Below are positions 8,854 to 16,868 of a DNA stretch of 64,000 nucleotides, piece by piece (the first letter of the stretch is position 1; each line of letters opens with the position of its first letter). This stretch comes from Pseudidiomarina salinarum (GTDB lineage: Bacteria > Pseudomonadota > Gammaproteobacteria > Enterobacterales > Alteromonadaceae). The stretch is from assembly GCF_000753715.1 (NCBI RefSeq), contig NZ_JPER01000001.1, positions 248,001 through 312,000 on the forward strand. The letters are read 5' to 3'. The translations under genes and the position numbers were made by a program. The notes below the pieces were generated by a model that did not search any database, was not told the DNA's origin, and saw only the letters and a program-made list of their open reading frames with translations.

Positions 8854-9702
8854 TTAATTCGATTTGGGTTTGCTCAGTGGACCTAATGCGTCAAGGGCCG
8901 CTGAGCGCTGGCCTTGATACTGCGAAAATGTGACCCGGGTATCGCGAAAACTTTTCAGTGGCTGCCCCAGGCTGTGCCAACCCTGCTCGCGCACCCGGCG
9001 CAGGTAGTCCAGGTCGATGTCGATGACGATCGCTTCCTGGTTGCCACCGGCCTGGTGAATGACTTCGCCACCGGGGCCGGCAATAATCGAGCGGCCTACA
9101 CCCAGCGGGCTGGCGGAGTTGATATCCAGCATGTAGCACTGATTGGTGGCAGCGCTGGCGCGGGCGATGGCCAGTTCGGTGTCGCGGTCGATGGTGTTGG
9201 TGAGCGTTGGATGCAGGATCACTTCAGCGCCCTGCCAGGCCAGCGCCCGGGTAGTTTCCGGAAACCACATGTCGTAACAAATCGAGATGCCGAATACGCC
9301 TACACCCGGTACGGTGAAGGTTTGCGGCTCATGGCCGGCAGAGATGCCTTCTTCGTAGGGCAGAAACGGATAGATTTTGCGGTAGCGGCAGGCGACCTCG
9401 CCTTCGGGGGTATATACCGAGCTGGTGTTGTAGATGTGGTCGCCGTCGCGTTCAAACAGCGAACCGTTACACAACCACACACCGGCTTCGCGGGCCAGTT
9501 GCTGAAAATTGTCGTCGGTCTGATTAGGGAAGTCGGCGGCAAAGCGCGGCGCCGGGCCAAAGGTAGCCAGTTCCGGTAGCAGGATCATCGCCACATTCGG
9601 ATAACGGCGCTTGGTCGCCAGTACCTGGTTTTTGATTGTACTGAAGTTGTCTTCGCTGGCCGATAAGCTGAGTTGCAGGCCGGCGATGGTGAATACACTC
9701 AT
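8854..9702 (-). CDS. Carbon-nitrogen hydrolase (nitrilase superfamily)
   Basis: The 282-residue protein has the complete nitrilase-superfamily triad: Glu44 in LLPELATFG, Lys109 in CRYRKIYPF and Cys142 in SICYDMWFPET. Such enzymes hydrolyse amides, carbamoyl amines or nitriles in the cytoplasm. There is no signal peptide. The start at 9702 is preceded by GGAG six to seven bases upstream; two other in-frame ATGs farther up lack this spacing. It lies 34 bp before the TonB receptor gene and 88 bp after the MocR gene, all leftward. With GABA-type transaminase and aldehyde dehydrogenase genes nearby, an omega-amidase or N-carbamoyl-amine hydrolase role is attractive, but the exact substrate cannot be read from sequence. 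Confidence 0.88.
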   Translation of the reverse strand: MSVFTIAGLQLSLSASEDNFSTIKNQVLATKRRYPNVAMILLPELATFGPAPRFAADFPNQTDDNFQQLAREAGVWLCNGSLFERDGDHIYNTSSVYTPEGEVACRYRKIYPFLPYEEGISAGHEPQTFTVPGVGVFGISICYDMWFPETTRALAWQGAEVILHPTLTNTIDRDTELAIARASAATNQCYMLDINSASPLGVGRSIIAGPGGEVIHQAGGNQEAIVIDIDLDYLRRVREQGWHSLGQPLKSFRDTRVTFSQYQGQRSAALDALGPLSKPKSN

Positions 9703-9744
9703 GAGATGCTCCATTACCTGAGTTGTCATCAAGGTTAGAAGCGC

Positions 9745-9769
9745 AACTGGCTTGCGGACAGAGCCAGTT
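9745..9769. repeat. Inverted repeat between MocR and nitrilase genes
   Basis: AACTGGCT (9745-9752) and AGCCAGTT (9762-9769) form a perfect 8-bp stem with a 9-nt loop. No T-run follows on the minus strand, so a simple intrinsic terminator is unlikely. It may be an operator or a processing hairpin in the leader of the nitrilase gene. Confidence 0.45.
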
Positions 9770-9790
9770 CAGGTCGGGATCAGGGTCCAG

Positions 9791-11662
9791 TTATTCGGGG
9801 ATTGGGGTTCCGGCCGGGTGCAGGATATAAAAAGCGGAGTCGACTAATTTGCCGTCGCGCACCCAGTTGATGCGGTTGGTGTTGGTGTAGATTTCAAAGC
9901 CCAGGGTTTCGCCGTACGACCAGGCGCGCCACTGACGGAACCAGCGATCGCCTTCCAGCCACCACTGGCCCTCGTCCTGGCGTTCGTCCTGATAGCCTTC
10001 AAAGCCGGTCATGCTGCCATCGGCATAGAGCCGGATGCGATACGGGTCACCGAATACCGTCTGGCCGATAAATTCACAGCGACTGGCGAAATCCTGCAGC
10101 GCTTTGCCGGTAAGGCGTTTGCCCCACTGTTTTACGGAGGCGTGGGTGGGCTGCTGGTTGGCATCGCTGTTGTTCTGGCCCGGCTCCCACTGGCGCATCA
10201 GATCCGCCAGTTGCTCGATGCCTTCGCGGATCTTGTCGCAGGGAATACTGCTGACGCCGAGGCGGAAATAATGCCGCGGGCGGTCGCCGCCGCTGCCATA
10301 GAAACGGTTCACCGGCTCAATCAGGATGCCATGCTTGGCGGCTTCGGCGGCGAACTGCTGGCTGTCGAGATGGCGCGGGCCTTCAATCCAGCAGGTGCTG
10401 CCACCCACGGTGCGCGAGGTGACGATGCGGGTCGACAGGTAATGGTTCAGCGCCTCGCGCATTTCCTGCCAGCGTGCGGCCATCTCCTGATTCAGGCGGC
10501 GCAGGGTCTGATCGTAATAGCCCAGGGATAAGAACAGGCCCATCACGCGCTGGTTGTTGGCCGGGGGGTGGCGTGAGATCAGGGTGCGCAGCTGCCGCGC
10601 TTGTCTTATCAGTGGTGCCGGCGCCACCATAAAGCCAAGCCGCAGACCGGGCGCGACCACTTTGGAAAAACTGCTGACATAAATCACCCGGCCATCGGTG
10701 TCCATGCTCTTGAGCGCCGGGTGGGGCTGGCTCATAAAGTTACTTTCGCTTTCGTAGTCATCTTCGATAACGATGAAGTCGTCTTTTTTGGCCTGGTCAA
10801 TGATCGCCTGACGGTTGCTAAGCGGCATGGTCACGGCGGTGGGCATCTGGTGGCTGGGAGTAATATAAAGCACATCGGTCTGGGCCGGGATCTGCTCCAG
10901 GATGATGCCGTCCTCGTTGACCTCCGCAAAATTAAGCGGACTGAAAGCCTGCTGCGCGAGCTGGCGGATCCCCGGATAGCCGGGCTCTTCAACGGTCACC
11001 AGCGTCTGGTTATTAAACAGCAGCCGGGTCAGCAGGTACAGGCCGTGCTGCGAGCCCAGGGTAATGAGAATTTCATCGGCGCTGGCAAAAATCCCGCGTC
11101 GTGGCAGTACCTTGGTGCGGATCTCTTCTATTAGCAGTAAATCGTCGTCCTGGCCGCTGTCCGAGGCCCAGTTTTTGATTTCGTTTACGTTGAGGCTGAT
11201 CTTGGAGCATTCGCGCCACTGATTGACCGGAAATAAACTGGGGTCGAACTGGCCGTCGATAAAAGGGTAGGGGTATTGCTGCCAGTTGTGCGGATAGGGC
11301 GGCGCTAACGAATCCAGCCGCAGTTTATTCAGCCGGCGCTGCCAGTCCTGTTCGCTGGCGCTGGTGGTGCTGCTCTGGGGCTCTGCGGTCCGGGCTTCGG
11401 CATGGTGTTCGTAGATATCATCGCGTACGTAAATGCCGCTGCGCTCGCGACTGACCAGATAGCCTTCGTCGATGAGCTGCTCGTAAGCATGCACCACGGT
11501 GTTGCGGCCGATGCTGAGCTGCTCGGCCAGCTTGCGCGATGAGGGCATTTTGCTGCCGCAGGCAAAGTGGCCGTTGCAGATGGCCTGCACCAGCTTCTGC
11601 ATCAGTTGCTGCTGTAAGTTGGCACTGCCAGCCGTATCAAGGACGAATAAGGGTTGCATCAT
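9791..11662 (-). CDS. MocR-family GntR/aminotransferase regulator with an extra C-terminal domain
   Basis: The 623-residue protein begins with a GntR winged helix (about residues 15-80: KMPSSRKLAEQLSIGRNTVV). This is followed by a class I aminotransferase-like PLP domain (about 110-480), with the PLP-lysine region VSSFSKVVAPGLRLG and the upstream IEDDYESE. MocR proteins sense amino compounds or PLP and control transport and amine metabolism genes. It is longer than the usual 450-500 residues: the last ~125 residues form a Trp-rich, probably beta-rich extension (RLYADGSMTGFEGY, WWLEGDRWFRQWRAW) that I cannot assign. It starts 19 bp after the MFS gene on the same strand. Likely targets are the neighbouring transporter and nitrilase genes. 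Confidence 0.9.
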   Translation of the reverse strand: MMQPLFVLDTAGSANLQQQLMQKLVQAICNGHFACGSKMPSSRKLAEQLSIGRNTVVHAYEQLIDEGYLVSRERSGIYVRDDIYEHHAEARTAEPQSSTTSASEQDWQRRLNKLRLDSLAPPYPHNWQQYPYPFIDGQFDPSLFPVNQWRECSKISLNVNEIKNWASDSGQDDDLLLIEEIRTKVLPRRGIFASADEILITLGSQHGLYLLTRLLFNNQTLVTVEEPGYPGIRQLAQQAFSPLNFAEVNEDGIILEQIPAQTDVLYITPSHQMPTAVTMPLSNRQAIIDQAKKDDFIVIEDDYESESNFMSQPHPALKSMDTDGRVIYVSSFSKVVAPGLRLGFMVAPAPLIRQARQLRTLISRHPPANNQRVMGLFLSLGYYDQTLRRLNQEMAARWQEMREALNHYLSTRIVTSRTVGGSTCWIEGPRHLDSQQFAAEAAKHGILIEPVNRFYGSGGDRPRHYFRLGVSSIPCDKIREGIEQLADLMRQWEPGQNNSDANQQPTHASVKQWGKRLTGKALQDFASRCEFIGQTVFGDPYRIRLYADGSMTGFEGYQDERQDEGQWWLEGDRWFRQWRAWSYGETLGFEIYTNTNRINWVRDGKLVDSAFYILHPAGTPIPE

Positions 11663-11681
11663 GGCAGCAGTGTATGGCGGT

Positions 11682-12827
11682 TCAGGCTGCCTTGTCCAGC
11701 AGCCGTGACGGATACAGGGTAACCAGGGCGCCGATGACCAGCAGCACCACGGCGGTATTAATCAGCGCACCGTAATCGCTGTTGCTGACCACGAAGGCGG
11801 CGAACATCGGCCCCGACGCCAGCCCCATTTTAGAGGCGAAACCGCCAAGGGCAGCCATCTGCCCGGCTTTATCAAATTCGCTGCACACACCCAGCAGATA
11901 GGCAATCGAGAAGGCCCAGGTGATGCCCACGGCAATATTGGCCAGCCAGAACACCAGCGGGTTAAAGGCATAGTGCAGGGCATAAGTCGCGGCGGCGGTG
12001 ATCAGAATGCCGATCAGAATCGGCAAAGTGCGGCCCAGGCGGGTGGATAAGGTAATAACCGCGACCGAGCCGAGAATGCCCATCCAGGCTGAGATGCCAA
12101 GGGCCGGTGAAATCGTCGACATGGTGAGCCCGGCCTGCTGGCCCAGATCAATAATGTAGGCGTACAGTGCCATGTTGGCGGCCTGGAACAGAAACACCGC
12201 AAATACTGAGGCAAACAGGGGTTTCTTTTTGACCGGCTCGACCAGTTCGCTGGGGTCGGGGATGACCACCGGATAGCCCGGCAGAAATTTCAGCATTACC
12301 AGCGCGGTGAAGCTAAAGGCAATCAGCGCCATAAAGAGGATCCAGCTGCCAAGTATGGGGACTAGTGGTGGCAGCGTCATTACACCGAGGCCGCCCAGGC
12401 CGAACTGCACCAGTAGCAGCATGCCAAAGGTTTTATGCACTTCGGCGGTGCGGGCAATGACCGCAAAACTCACGCCAACCAGCAGCCCGCCGACAAAGCC
12501 ATGTAAGGCGCGCATTACCATCATCACCAGCTCAAGGCTGATCAGCATCGAAAGGGCATCCAGCGCCATCAGCAGCACCAGCAGCCCGGCGCACACCGGC
12601 TTCCACTGAATCCGTTTGATTAGGAAAATAGCGACAAAGGCACCGAAGGCGGCGCCGTAGATATTGAAGGAGCCAATCAGACCGGCATCACGGTTGGAAA
12701 AACCGAGGCCTTCAATCATGCCGGATACCAGCGCGGGCATGATATTGACGTAAAACAATCCGGCGGTGGCCAGAAAGGCCAGCATAACGCGGGCGGCGTG
12801 GCCATTAGCGGCGACTGTGTAGGTCAT
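11682..12827 (-). CDS. Major facilitator superfamily transporter
   Basis: This 381-residue polytopic protein has about twelve hydrophobic segments and MFS features: an N-terminal helix FLATAGLFYVNIMPALVSG, a glycine-rich second helix region GSFNIYGAAFGAF, and loop residues KRIQWKP after it. It is an inner membrane carrier, slightly short for the family but with no break. A purine-rich AAGAGAG lies upstream of the ATG. It is followed closely by the MocR regulator gene and preceded by a LysR gene 88 bp away on the same strand. Given the locus it may carry an amine, amide or related acid, in or out; the direction and substrate are not visible in the sequence. Confidence 0.85.
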   Translation of the reverse strand: MTYTVAANGHAARVMLAFLATAGLFYVNIMPALVSGMIEGLGFSNRDAGLIGSFNIYGAAFGAFVAIFLIKRIQWKPVCAGLLVLLMALDALSMLISLELVMMVMRALHGFVGGLLVGVSFAVIARTAEVHKTFGMLLLVQFGLGGLGVMTLPPLVPILGSWILFMALIAFSFTALVMLKFLPGYPVVIPDPSELVEPVKKKPLFASVFAVFLFQAANMALYAYIIDLGQQAGLTMSTISPALGISAWMGILGSVAVITLSTRLGRTLPILIGILITAAATYALHYAFNPLVFWLANIAVGITWAFSIAYLLGVCSEFDKAGQMAALGGFASKMGLASGPMFAAFVVSNSDYGALINTAVVLLVIGALVTLYPSRLLDKAA

Positions 12828-12915
12828 AAATTCTGCTCTCTTATAGTTTTGATTGAGCCTGTGGTATTCAGCTTAACCTGACACTGGTTTGCAGGTAGCG
12901 CCAGTTTGCCGGTTT

Positions 12916-13881
12916 TCATGGAGCCAGTTGGCTGCTTTTTATCAGCTCTTTAAGTGCCAGCTTCACTTTATCGGGCTCGCGTGGCTGCTTGCGGCTTACG
13001 AAAAACTGCTGAAAGGGATACTGCCAGGTATCGGGTTGCAGATAGCGCAGTTCGCCGGTTTGTATGTAGGGCTCGGCGATGGCTGCGGGCAAAAAGCCGA
13101 GCCAGGCGCCGGACAGGATCAGGCTGACACGGGTGTCGAACTGATAAGCGCGGGCCCGGGTATTGAGTTTTTGCAGCAGCTTGCGGCCCTCGGGATTGAT
13201 ATTGACGCCGGGGTGCACCGCCGGGTGCTCTGCCAGCAGCTCCTCGGTTATTCTGTTATCGGCAAGGCCGAATAGCGGATGGGTATTGCTGCAGCACAGA
13301 TATACCGGGGTACTGAACGCCGGTTCGTAATGCAGGCCATCGATACGGCGGTAGCCGGGCATCAGTGCCACGTGCGCCTGATTTTTCAGCAGCGCCAGTT
13401 CGATTTGTTGCAGTGGCAGTAAATCTAAGGTGATTTGCAGCTCAGGTGCCTGCCGGTAGATAGTGGCCATTGCTTGCGCCAGGGAGCGCTGGCGCGGCGG
13501 ATCCAGCTGGTCGGCGGCGAGGATAATCAGCTCGCCGCTGAGGCTCTGGTTAACCTGGGCGACGGCGTGGCGAAACTCATCATGGGCTTCGGTGAGGCTG
13601 AGGATGGCGTTGTACACCGCCTGGCCTTCGCGGGTGAGCGAGAAGCCCTGCCGGCCGCGCTGGCACAAGCGCATGCCAAGGCGCGTCTCTAAGCTGCTCA
13701 TATGAATACTGATGGTTGAGCGGCTGAGGCTGAGTTCGGTTTCGGCTGCGGTGAAGCCGCCGCACTCAACCACGGTGCGGAAGACCTGAAGTAGTTTCAG
13801 ATCGTAATCCGTTAGTTCGCGTTGGGCGAAAGGGGGAGTTGGACCCGTGGTAGAACCACGGGCTACATGTGGTTTGGTCAT
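12916..13881 (-). CDS. LysR-family transcriptional regulator containing an in-frame REP octapeptide
   Basis: The protein is 321 residues with a LysR winged helix (LLQVFRTVVECGGFTAAETELSLSRSTIS) and a LysR-type effector domain to the end. I start it at ATG 13881, with AGAGG about 11 nt upstream, rather than at 14022, which would overlap the divergent dehydrogenase gene. With this start residues 6-13 are VARGSTTG, encoded by a GTAG-headed palindrome; the conserved DNA-binding domain begins about 14 residues later, at LTDYDLKLLQ. The position, divergent from a GABA-type dehydrogenase/aminotransferase pair, suggests control of those genes and perhaps of itself. The inducer is unknown. Confidence 0.88.
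   Translation of the reverse strand: MTKPHVARGSTTGPTPPFAQRELTDYDLKLLQVFRTVVECGGFTAAETELSLSRSTISIHMSSLETRLGMRLCQRGRQGFSLTREGQAVYNAILSLTEAHDEFRHAVAQVNQSLSGELIILAADQLDPPRQRSLAQAMATIYRQAPELQITLDLLPLQQIELALLKNQAHVALMPGYRRIDGLHYEPAFSTPVYLCCSNTHPLFGLADNRITEELLAEHPAVHPGVNINPEGRKLLQKLNTRARAYQFDTRVSLILSGAWLGFLPAAIAEPYIQTGELRYLQPDTWQYPFQQFFVSRKQPREPDKVKLALKELIKSSQLAP
13843..13866 (-). repeat. REP palindrome inside the LysR coding region
   Basis: One of the ten GTAG-headed palindromes: stem CCCGTGGT / ACCACGGG, loop TCT, head GTAG on the minus (sense) strand. In the lysR frame it reads GTA GCC CGT GGT TCT ACC ACG GGT, giving VARGSTTG at residues 6-13. The message would carry this hairpin 15 nt after the start codon. 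Confidence 0.92.
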
Positions 13882-13988
13882 AAGTTTGATAGCCTCTAAC
13901 GTAAGCGTTGATAGTTTGGTATTTAACGCTGTTTGCCTGGCTGGTGCAATAGGCGCATCGAAGTTAACCGAACAGGAGCACACCCGCG
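13882..13988. promoter_or_regulatory. Divergent promoter region between the LysR gene and the aldehyde dehydrogenase gene
   Basis: The 107-bp spacer contains a direct repeat TTGATAG at 13886-13892 and 13908-13914, spaced 22 bp (two helical turns). The imperfect palindrome AACGTAAGCGTT lies at 13898-13909. LysR regulators often bind such sites between divergent genes, so this is the likely operator. A good Shine-Dalgarno, AGGAG (13974-13978), precedes the dehydrogenase ATG by 10 nt. I could not place -10/-35 boxes with confidence. Confidence 0.45.
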
Positions 13989-15416
13989 ATGCATAACCCA
14001 GACCTCGTCGCCCGCCCCCCAAACGTAGCCCGTGGTTCTACCACGGGTCCCCCCCCGCCATCTTTTACGGTGCTGAACCCGGCCGACGGTGAAATCATCG
14101 ACTGGCTCCCCGAAGCCGATGCAGAAGACGCGCGGCTGGCAGTCGAGCGCGCTGCTGCCGCTTTTGCTGACTGGTCGGGGCTATCAGCGCGCGAGCGCTC
14201 CGCTTGTCTGTATCGCTGGGCGGCGTTGCTGCGTGCTGAGCAGCAGCCACTGGCTGAACAGTTAAGTGCCGAGCAGGGCAAGCCGTTGGCTGAAGCCCTG
14301 GGCGAGATTGAATATAGCGCCTCGTACCTGCAGTGGTTTGCCGAGGAAGCGCCGCGGATATACGGCGATACCATTCCGGCGCCGGATCGCAGCAAGCGCA
14401 TTATGGTGACTAAGCAGCCGGTGGGTGTGGTGGCGGCGATCACGCCCTGGAACTTCCCCATGGCCATGCTGGCACGTAAAGCCGGCGCGGCGCTGGCGGC
14501 GGGTTGTACCTTTGTTGGTAAACCCGCTCATGAAACGCCATTATCGGCGCTGGCGCTGCAGCGGCTGGCCCTGCAGGCGGGCATTCCGGCGGGCGTGTTT
14601 GAGCTGGTGACAGGTTCGGATTCCGCGGCAATTGGTGAGGTGCTGACGCAGCATCCGCTGATTGCCAAGTTCAGCTTTACCGGTTCGACCCGGGTCGGCC
14701 GTTTGCTGGCGGCGCAGTGCAGCAGCACGGTGAAGCGGGTATCGCTGGAGCTGGGTGGTAACGCACCTTTTATTGTGTTTGCCGATGCAGATATAGAAGC
14801 GGCGCTGGATGGCCTGATGCTGGCCAAGTTCCGTAACGCCGGACAAACCTGCGTGTGCGCCAACCGGGTGCTGGTGCAGGCTGAAATCTATGACGAATTT
14901 GCTGAACGACTGCGCCAGCGCATGATGGACTTACAGGTTGGCCCGTTAATTCATGAGCGCGCCGCGGTCGCCGTGCGGCAACTGGTGGCGGATGCGCTTT
15001 TTGTTGGCGCCCGGCAGTTGTGGCCACCGGCGGATCATGCTGATGGGCTGGGTCGCGGTAACCGGGTGACACCGACTTTGTTGGCAGATGTGACTAACTC
15101 GATGGCAGTTGCGCAGTCGGAAATCTTTGGGCCCGTGGTGCCGCTGATTTCGTTCACCGGTGAAGCAGAAGCCATACGGCTGGCGAATGACACCGAATAC
15201 GGGTTGGCAAGTTATCTCTATACCCGCGACTCAGCACGGTTGTGGCGGGTTGCTGATGCCCTGCAGTTTGGCATGGTAGGAATGAATGACGCGGCGATTT
15301 CAAACGCCGCGGCGCCCTTTGGCGGCATGAAGCAAAGTGGCTACGGGCGCGAGGGTTCGCGCTATGGCCTGGATGATTATCTGGAAATCAAATATCTGAG
15401 CATGGGCGGGCTTTAA
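13989..15416 (+). CDS. NAD(P)-dependent aldehyde dehydrogenase, succinate-semialdehyde dehydrogenase-like (GabD type)
   Basis: This 475-residue enzyme carries the aldehyde dehydrogenase signatures: WNFPMAM, the nucleotide-binding FTGSTRVGR, general base Glu254 in LELGGNAP and nucleophile Cys288 in GQTCVCANR. Its C-terminus (FGGMKQSGYGREGSRYG, DYLEIKYLS) resembles GabD, which oxidises succinate semialdehyde to succinate. The next gene is a GABA-type aminotransferase, which would supply that aldehyde. AGGAG at 13974 supports the ATG at 13989. Residues 13-20, VARGSTTG, come from a REP palindrome and are followed by four prolines before the normal N-terminus (FTVLNPADGE). Compared with E. coli GabD as I remember it, about ten residues are missing before VGPLIHERA. 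A glutarate-semialdehyde role is an alternative. Confidence 0.88.
   Translation: MHNPDLVARPPNVARGSTTGPPPPSFTVLNPADGEIIDWLPEADAEDARLAVERAAAAFADWSGLSARERSACLYRWAALLRAEQQPLAEQLSAEQGKPLAEALGEIEYSASYLQWFAEEAPRIYGDTIPAPDRSKRIMVTKQPVGVVAAITPWNFPMAMLARKAGAALAAGCTFVGKPAHETPLSALALQRLALQAGIPAGVFELVTGSDSAAIGEVLTQHPLIAKFSFTGSTRVGRLLAAQCSSTVKRVSLELGGNAPFIVFADADIEAALDGLMLAKFRNAGQTCVCANRVLVQAEIYDEFAERLRQRMMDLQVGPLIHERAAVAVRQLVADALFVGARQLWPPADHADGLGRGNRVTPTLLADVTNSMAVAQSEIFGPVVPLISFTGEAEAIRLANDTEYGLASYLYTRDSARLWRVADALQFGMVGMNDAAISNAAAPFGGMKQSGYGREGSRYGLDDYLEIKYLSMGGL
14025..14048 (+). repeat. REP palindrome inside the aldehyde dehydrogenase coding region
   Basis: The same GTAG-headed palindrome, here on the + (sense) strand, encodes VARGSTTG at residues 13-20 of the dehydrogenase. 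It is flanked by a C-run on each side (coding PP before and PPPP after), a local composition unlike the rest of the gene. Confidence 0.92.
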
Positions 15417-15440
15417 GCCGGCTCGCAGCGGGAGAAGACT

Positions 15441-16718
15441 ATGTTAAACAGTGAATTACAGCAACGTAAGCAGGCGGTTTTTGCGCGCGGCCAGGGCAAC
15501 CTGTATCCGGTTTATGTGGAGCGGGCCCGTAACGCCGAGGTCTGGGATGTCGAGGGCAACCGCTATATCGATCTGGGTACCGGCATTGCGGTGTGTAATA
15601 CCGGCCATGCGCATCCGCGAGTGGTGGCTGCTGCGCAGGAGCAGCTGGGTTTGTTCTCACATACCTGTGTGATGATTAACCCCTATAAAGTGGCGGTGGA
15701 ACTGGCGGAGCGCCTGACGCGTCTGGCGCCCGGGCCATCGGCGAAAAAAGCGCTGTTTGTGACCACCGGCGCCGAAGCGGTGGAGAACTGTATCAAGATA
15801 GCGCGGGCCCATACCGGTCGGCGCGGTGTGATTGCCTTTAGTGGCGGCTTTCATGGGCGCACCAATTTAGCCATGGCGCTGACCGGCAAAGTGGCGCCCT
15901 ACAAGCATTTGTTCGGGCCCTTTCCGGCGGATATTTATCATGCGCCGTTTCCGATCGCGTCCCATGGGGTATCTGAGCAGGATGCGCTGCAGGGCGTGAA
16001 GACCATTTTTAAAGCCAGTATTGCCGCCAGCGATGTGGCAGCCATTATTGTCGAGCCGGTGCAGGGCGAGGGGGGCTTTTATGCGGCCTCACCAGCGTTT
16101 TTACAGGCGCTGCGCAAGCTCTGTGATGAACACGGCATTTTGCTGATAGCCGATGAAATCCAGACTGGTTTTGGCCGCACCGGGCGCATGTTCTGCTGTG
16201 AATACAGCGGGGTGGAGCCGGATCTGATGACCATGGCCAAGGGCATTGCCGGCGGTTTGCCGATAGCGGCGGTGGTCGGCAAGGCCGATATCATGGACGG
16301 CTGCCTGCCGGGCGGGCTGGGTGGTACCTACGGCGGCTCGCCGGTAGCCTGCGCGGCGGCACTGGCGGTGCTGGATATTATCGAAGAAGAGGGGCTGGTG
16401 GCACGCGCCAATGAAATTGGTGAGCAGGTAGCGGCGCGGCTGCGGGCGTTGCAGCAGGATTTTGATGATCGCATTCTGGAAGTGCGGCAGGTGGGCGCCA
16501 TGATTGCGCTGGAGCTGGTGCGCGATGGCGACCCGGAGAAGCCCGACGCTGAAACCACCCAGAAGGTGATTTCACGCGCCGCTGAGCATGGCCTGATTCT
16601 GCTGGCCTGCGGCTATTACGGCAACGTGATCCGGCTGCTGCCGGCGCTGACTATCGAAACGGCTATTCTCGACGAAGCTCTCGACCAGCTGGACATTCTG
16701 CTGCGCGCTGCGCTGTAA
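15441..16718 (+). CDS. gabT: 4-aminobutyrate aminotransferase (GabT type)
   Basis: This 425-residue class III PLP aminotransferase matches GabT throughout. Landmarks are the pyrophosphate-binding VTTGAEAVENCIKIAR, the FSGGFHGRTN block, IVEPVQGEGGF, the aspartate in LLIADEIQTGFGRTG, and the PLP lysine Lys267 in MAKGIAGGLP. The reaction would be GABA plus 2-oxoglutarate to succinate semialdehyde plus glutamate, with 5-aminovalerate a common second substrate in this family. A GGGAGAAG Shine-Dalgarno precedes the ATG. It follows the dehydrogenase gene by 24 bp, so the two form a catabolic operon. A REP palindrome begins 4 bp after its stop codon and may act as a 3' hairpin. Confidence 0.93.
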   Translation: MLNSELQQRKQAVFARGQGNLYPVYVERARNAEVWDVEGNRYIDLGTGIAVCNTGHAHPRVVAAAQEQLGLFSHTCVMINPYKVAVELAERLTRLAPGPSAKKALFVTTGAEAVENCIKIARAHTGRRGVIAFSGGFHGRTNLAMALTGKVAPYKHLFGPFPADIYHAPFPIASHGVSEQDALQGVKTIFKASIAASDVAAIIVEPVQGEGGFYAASPAFLQALRKLCDEHGILLIADEIQTGFGRTGRMFCCEYSGVEPDLMTMAKGIAGGLPIAAVVGKADIMDGCLPGGLGGTYGGSPVACAAALAVLDIIEEEGLVARANEIGEQVAARLRALQQDFDDRILEVRQVGAMIALELVRDGDPEKPDAETTQKVISRAAEHGLILLACGYYGNVIRLLPALTIETAILDEALDQLDILLRAAL

Positions 16719-16722
16719 ACTT

Positions 16723-16746
16723 GTAGCCCGTGGTTCTACCACGGGT
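16723..16746 (+). repeat. Single REP palindrome just after gabT
   Basis: A GTAG-headed copy with the TCT loop starts 4 bp after the gabT stop codon. The next copy in the same direction starts at 16762. It could stabilise the gabT transcript 3' end. Confidence 0.9.
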
Positions 16747-16761
16747 GATGCCCCCCACCGT

Positions 16762-16850
16762 GTAGCCCGTGGTTCTACCACGGGGCATGCCGGATGGTAT
16801 GAACGATGTGCGTGATGGCGGGTTTTACCCGTGGTAGAACCACGGGCTAC
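16762..16850. repeat. REPIN-like element A2: inverted REP pair with one 21-nt unit
   Basis: The left copy (16762-16785, + orientation) and right copy (16827-16850, inverse) enclose one 21-nt unit (16796-16816) and the GGCGGGTTTT segment. The element is 89 bp, exactly 42 bp shorter than A1. It lies between the convergent gabT and cysQ genes. Confidence 0.87.
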
Positions 16851-16868
16851 GGGGACGGGTGGCGGGTT

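Noticed and set aside
12916-14022. Longer 368-residue reading of the LysR gene
   Set aside because: It would run across the divergent promoter region and overlap the dehydrogenase start. The added residues have no LysR-family features.
13989-14080. Idea that lysR and the aldehyde dehydrogenase gene really start after the palindromes
   Set aside because: The dehydrogenase ATG has AGGAG at 10 nt and the only later candidate (a GTG at the start of VLNPADGE) lacks a Shine-Dalgarno. The cysQ case, where conserved sequence lies upstream of the repeat, shows that in-frame translation does occur. A residual doubt remains for lysR.
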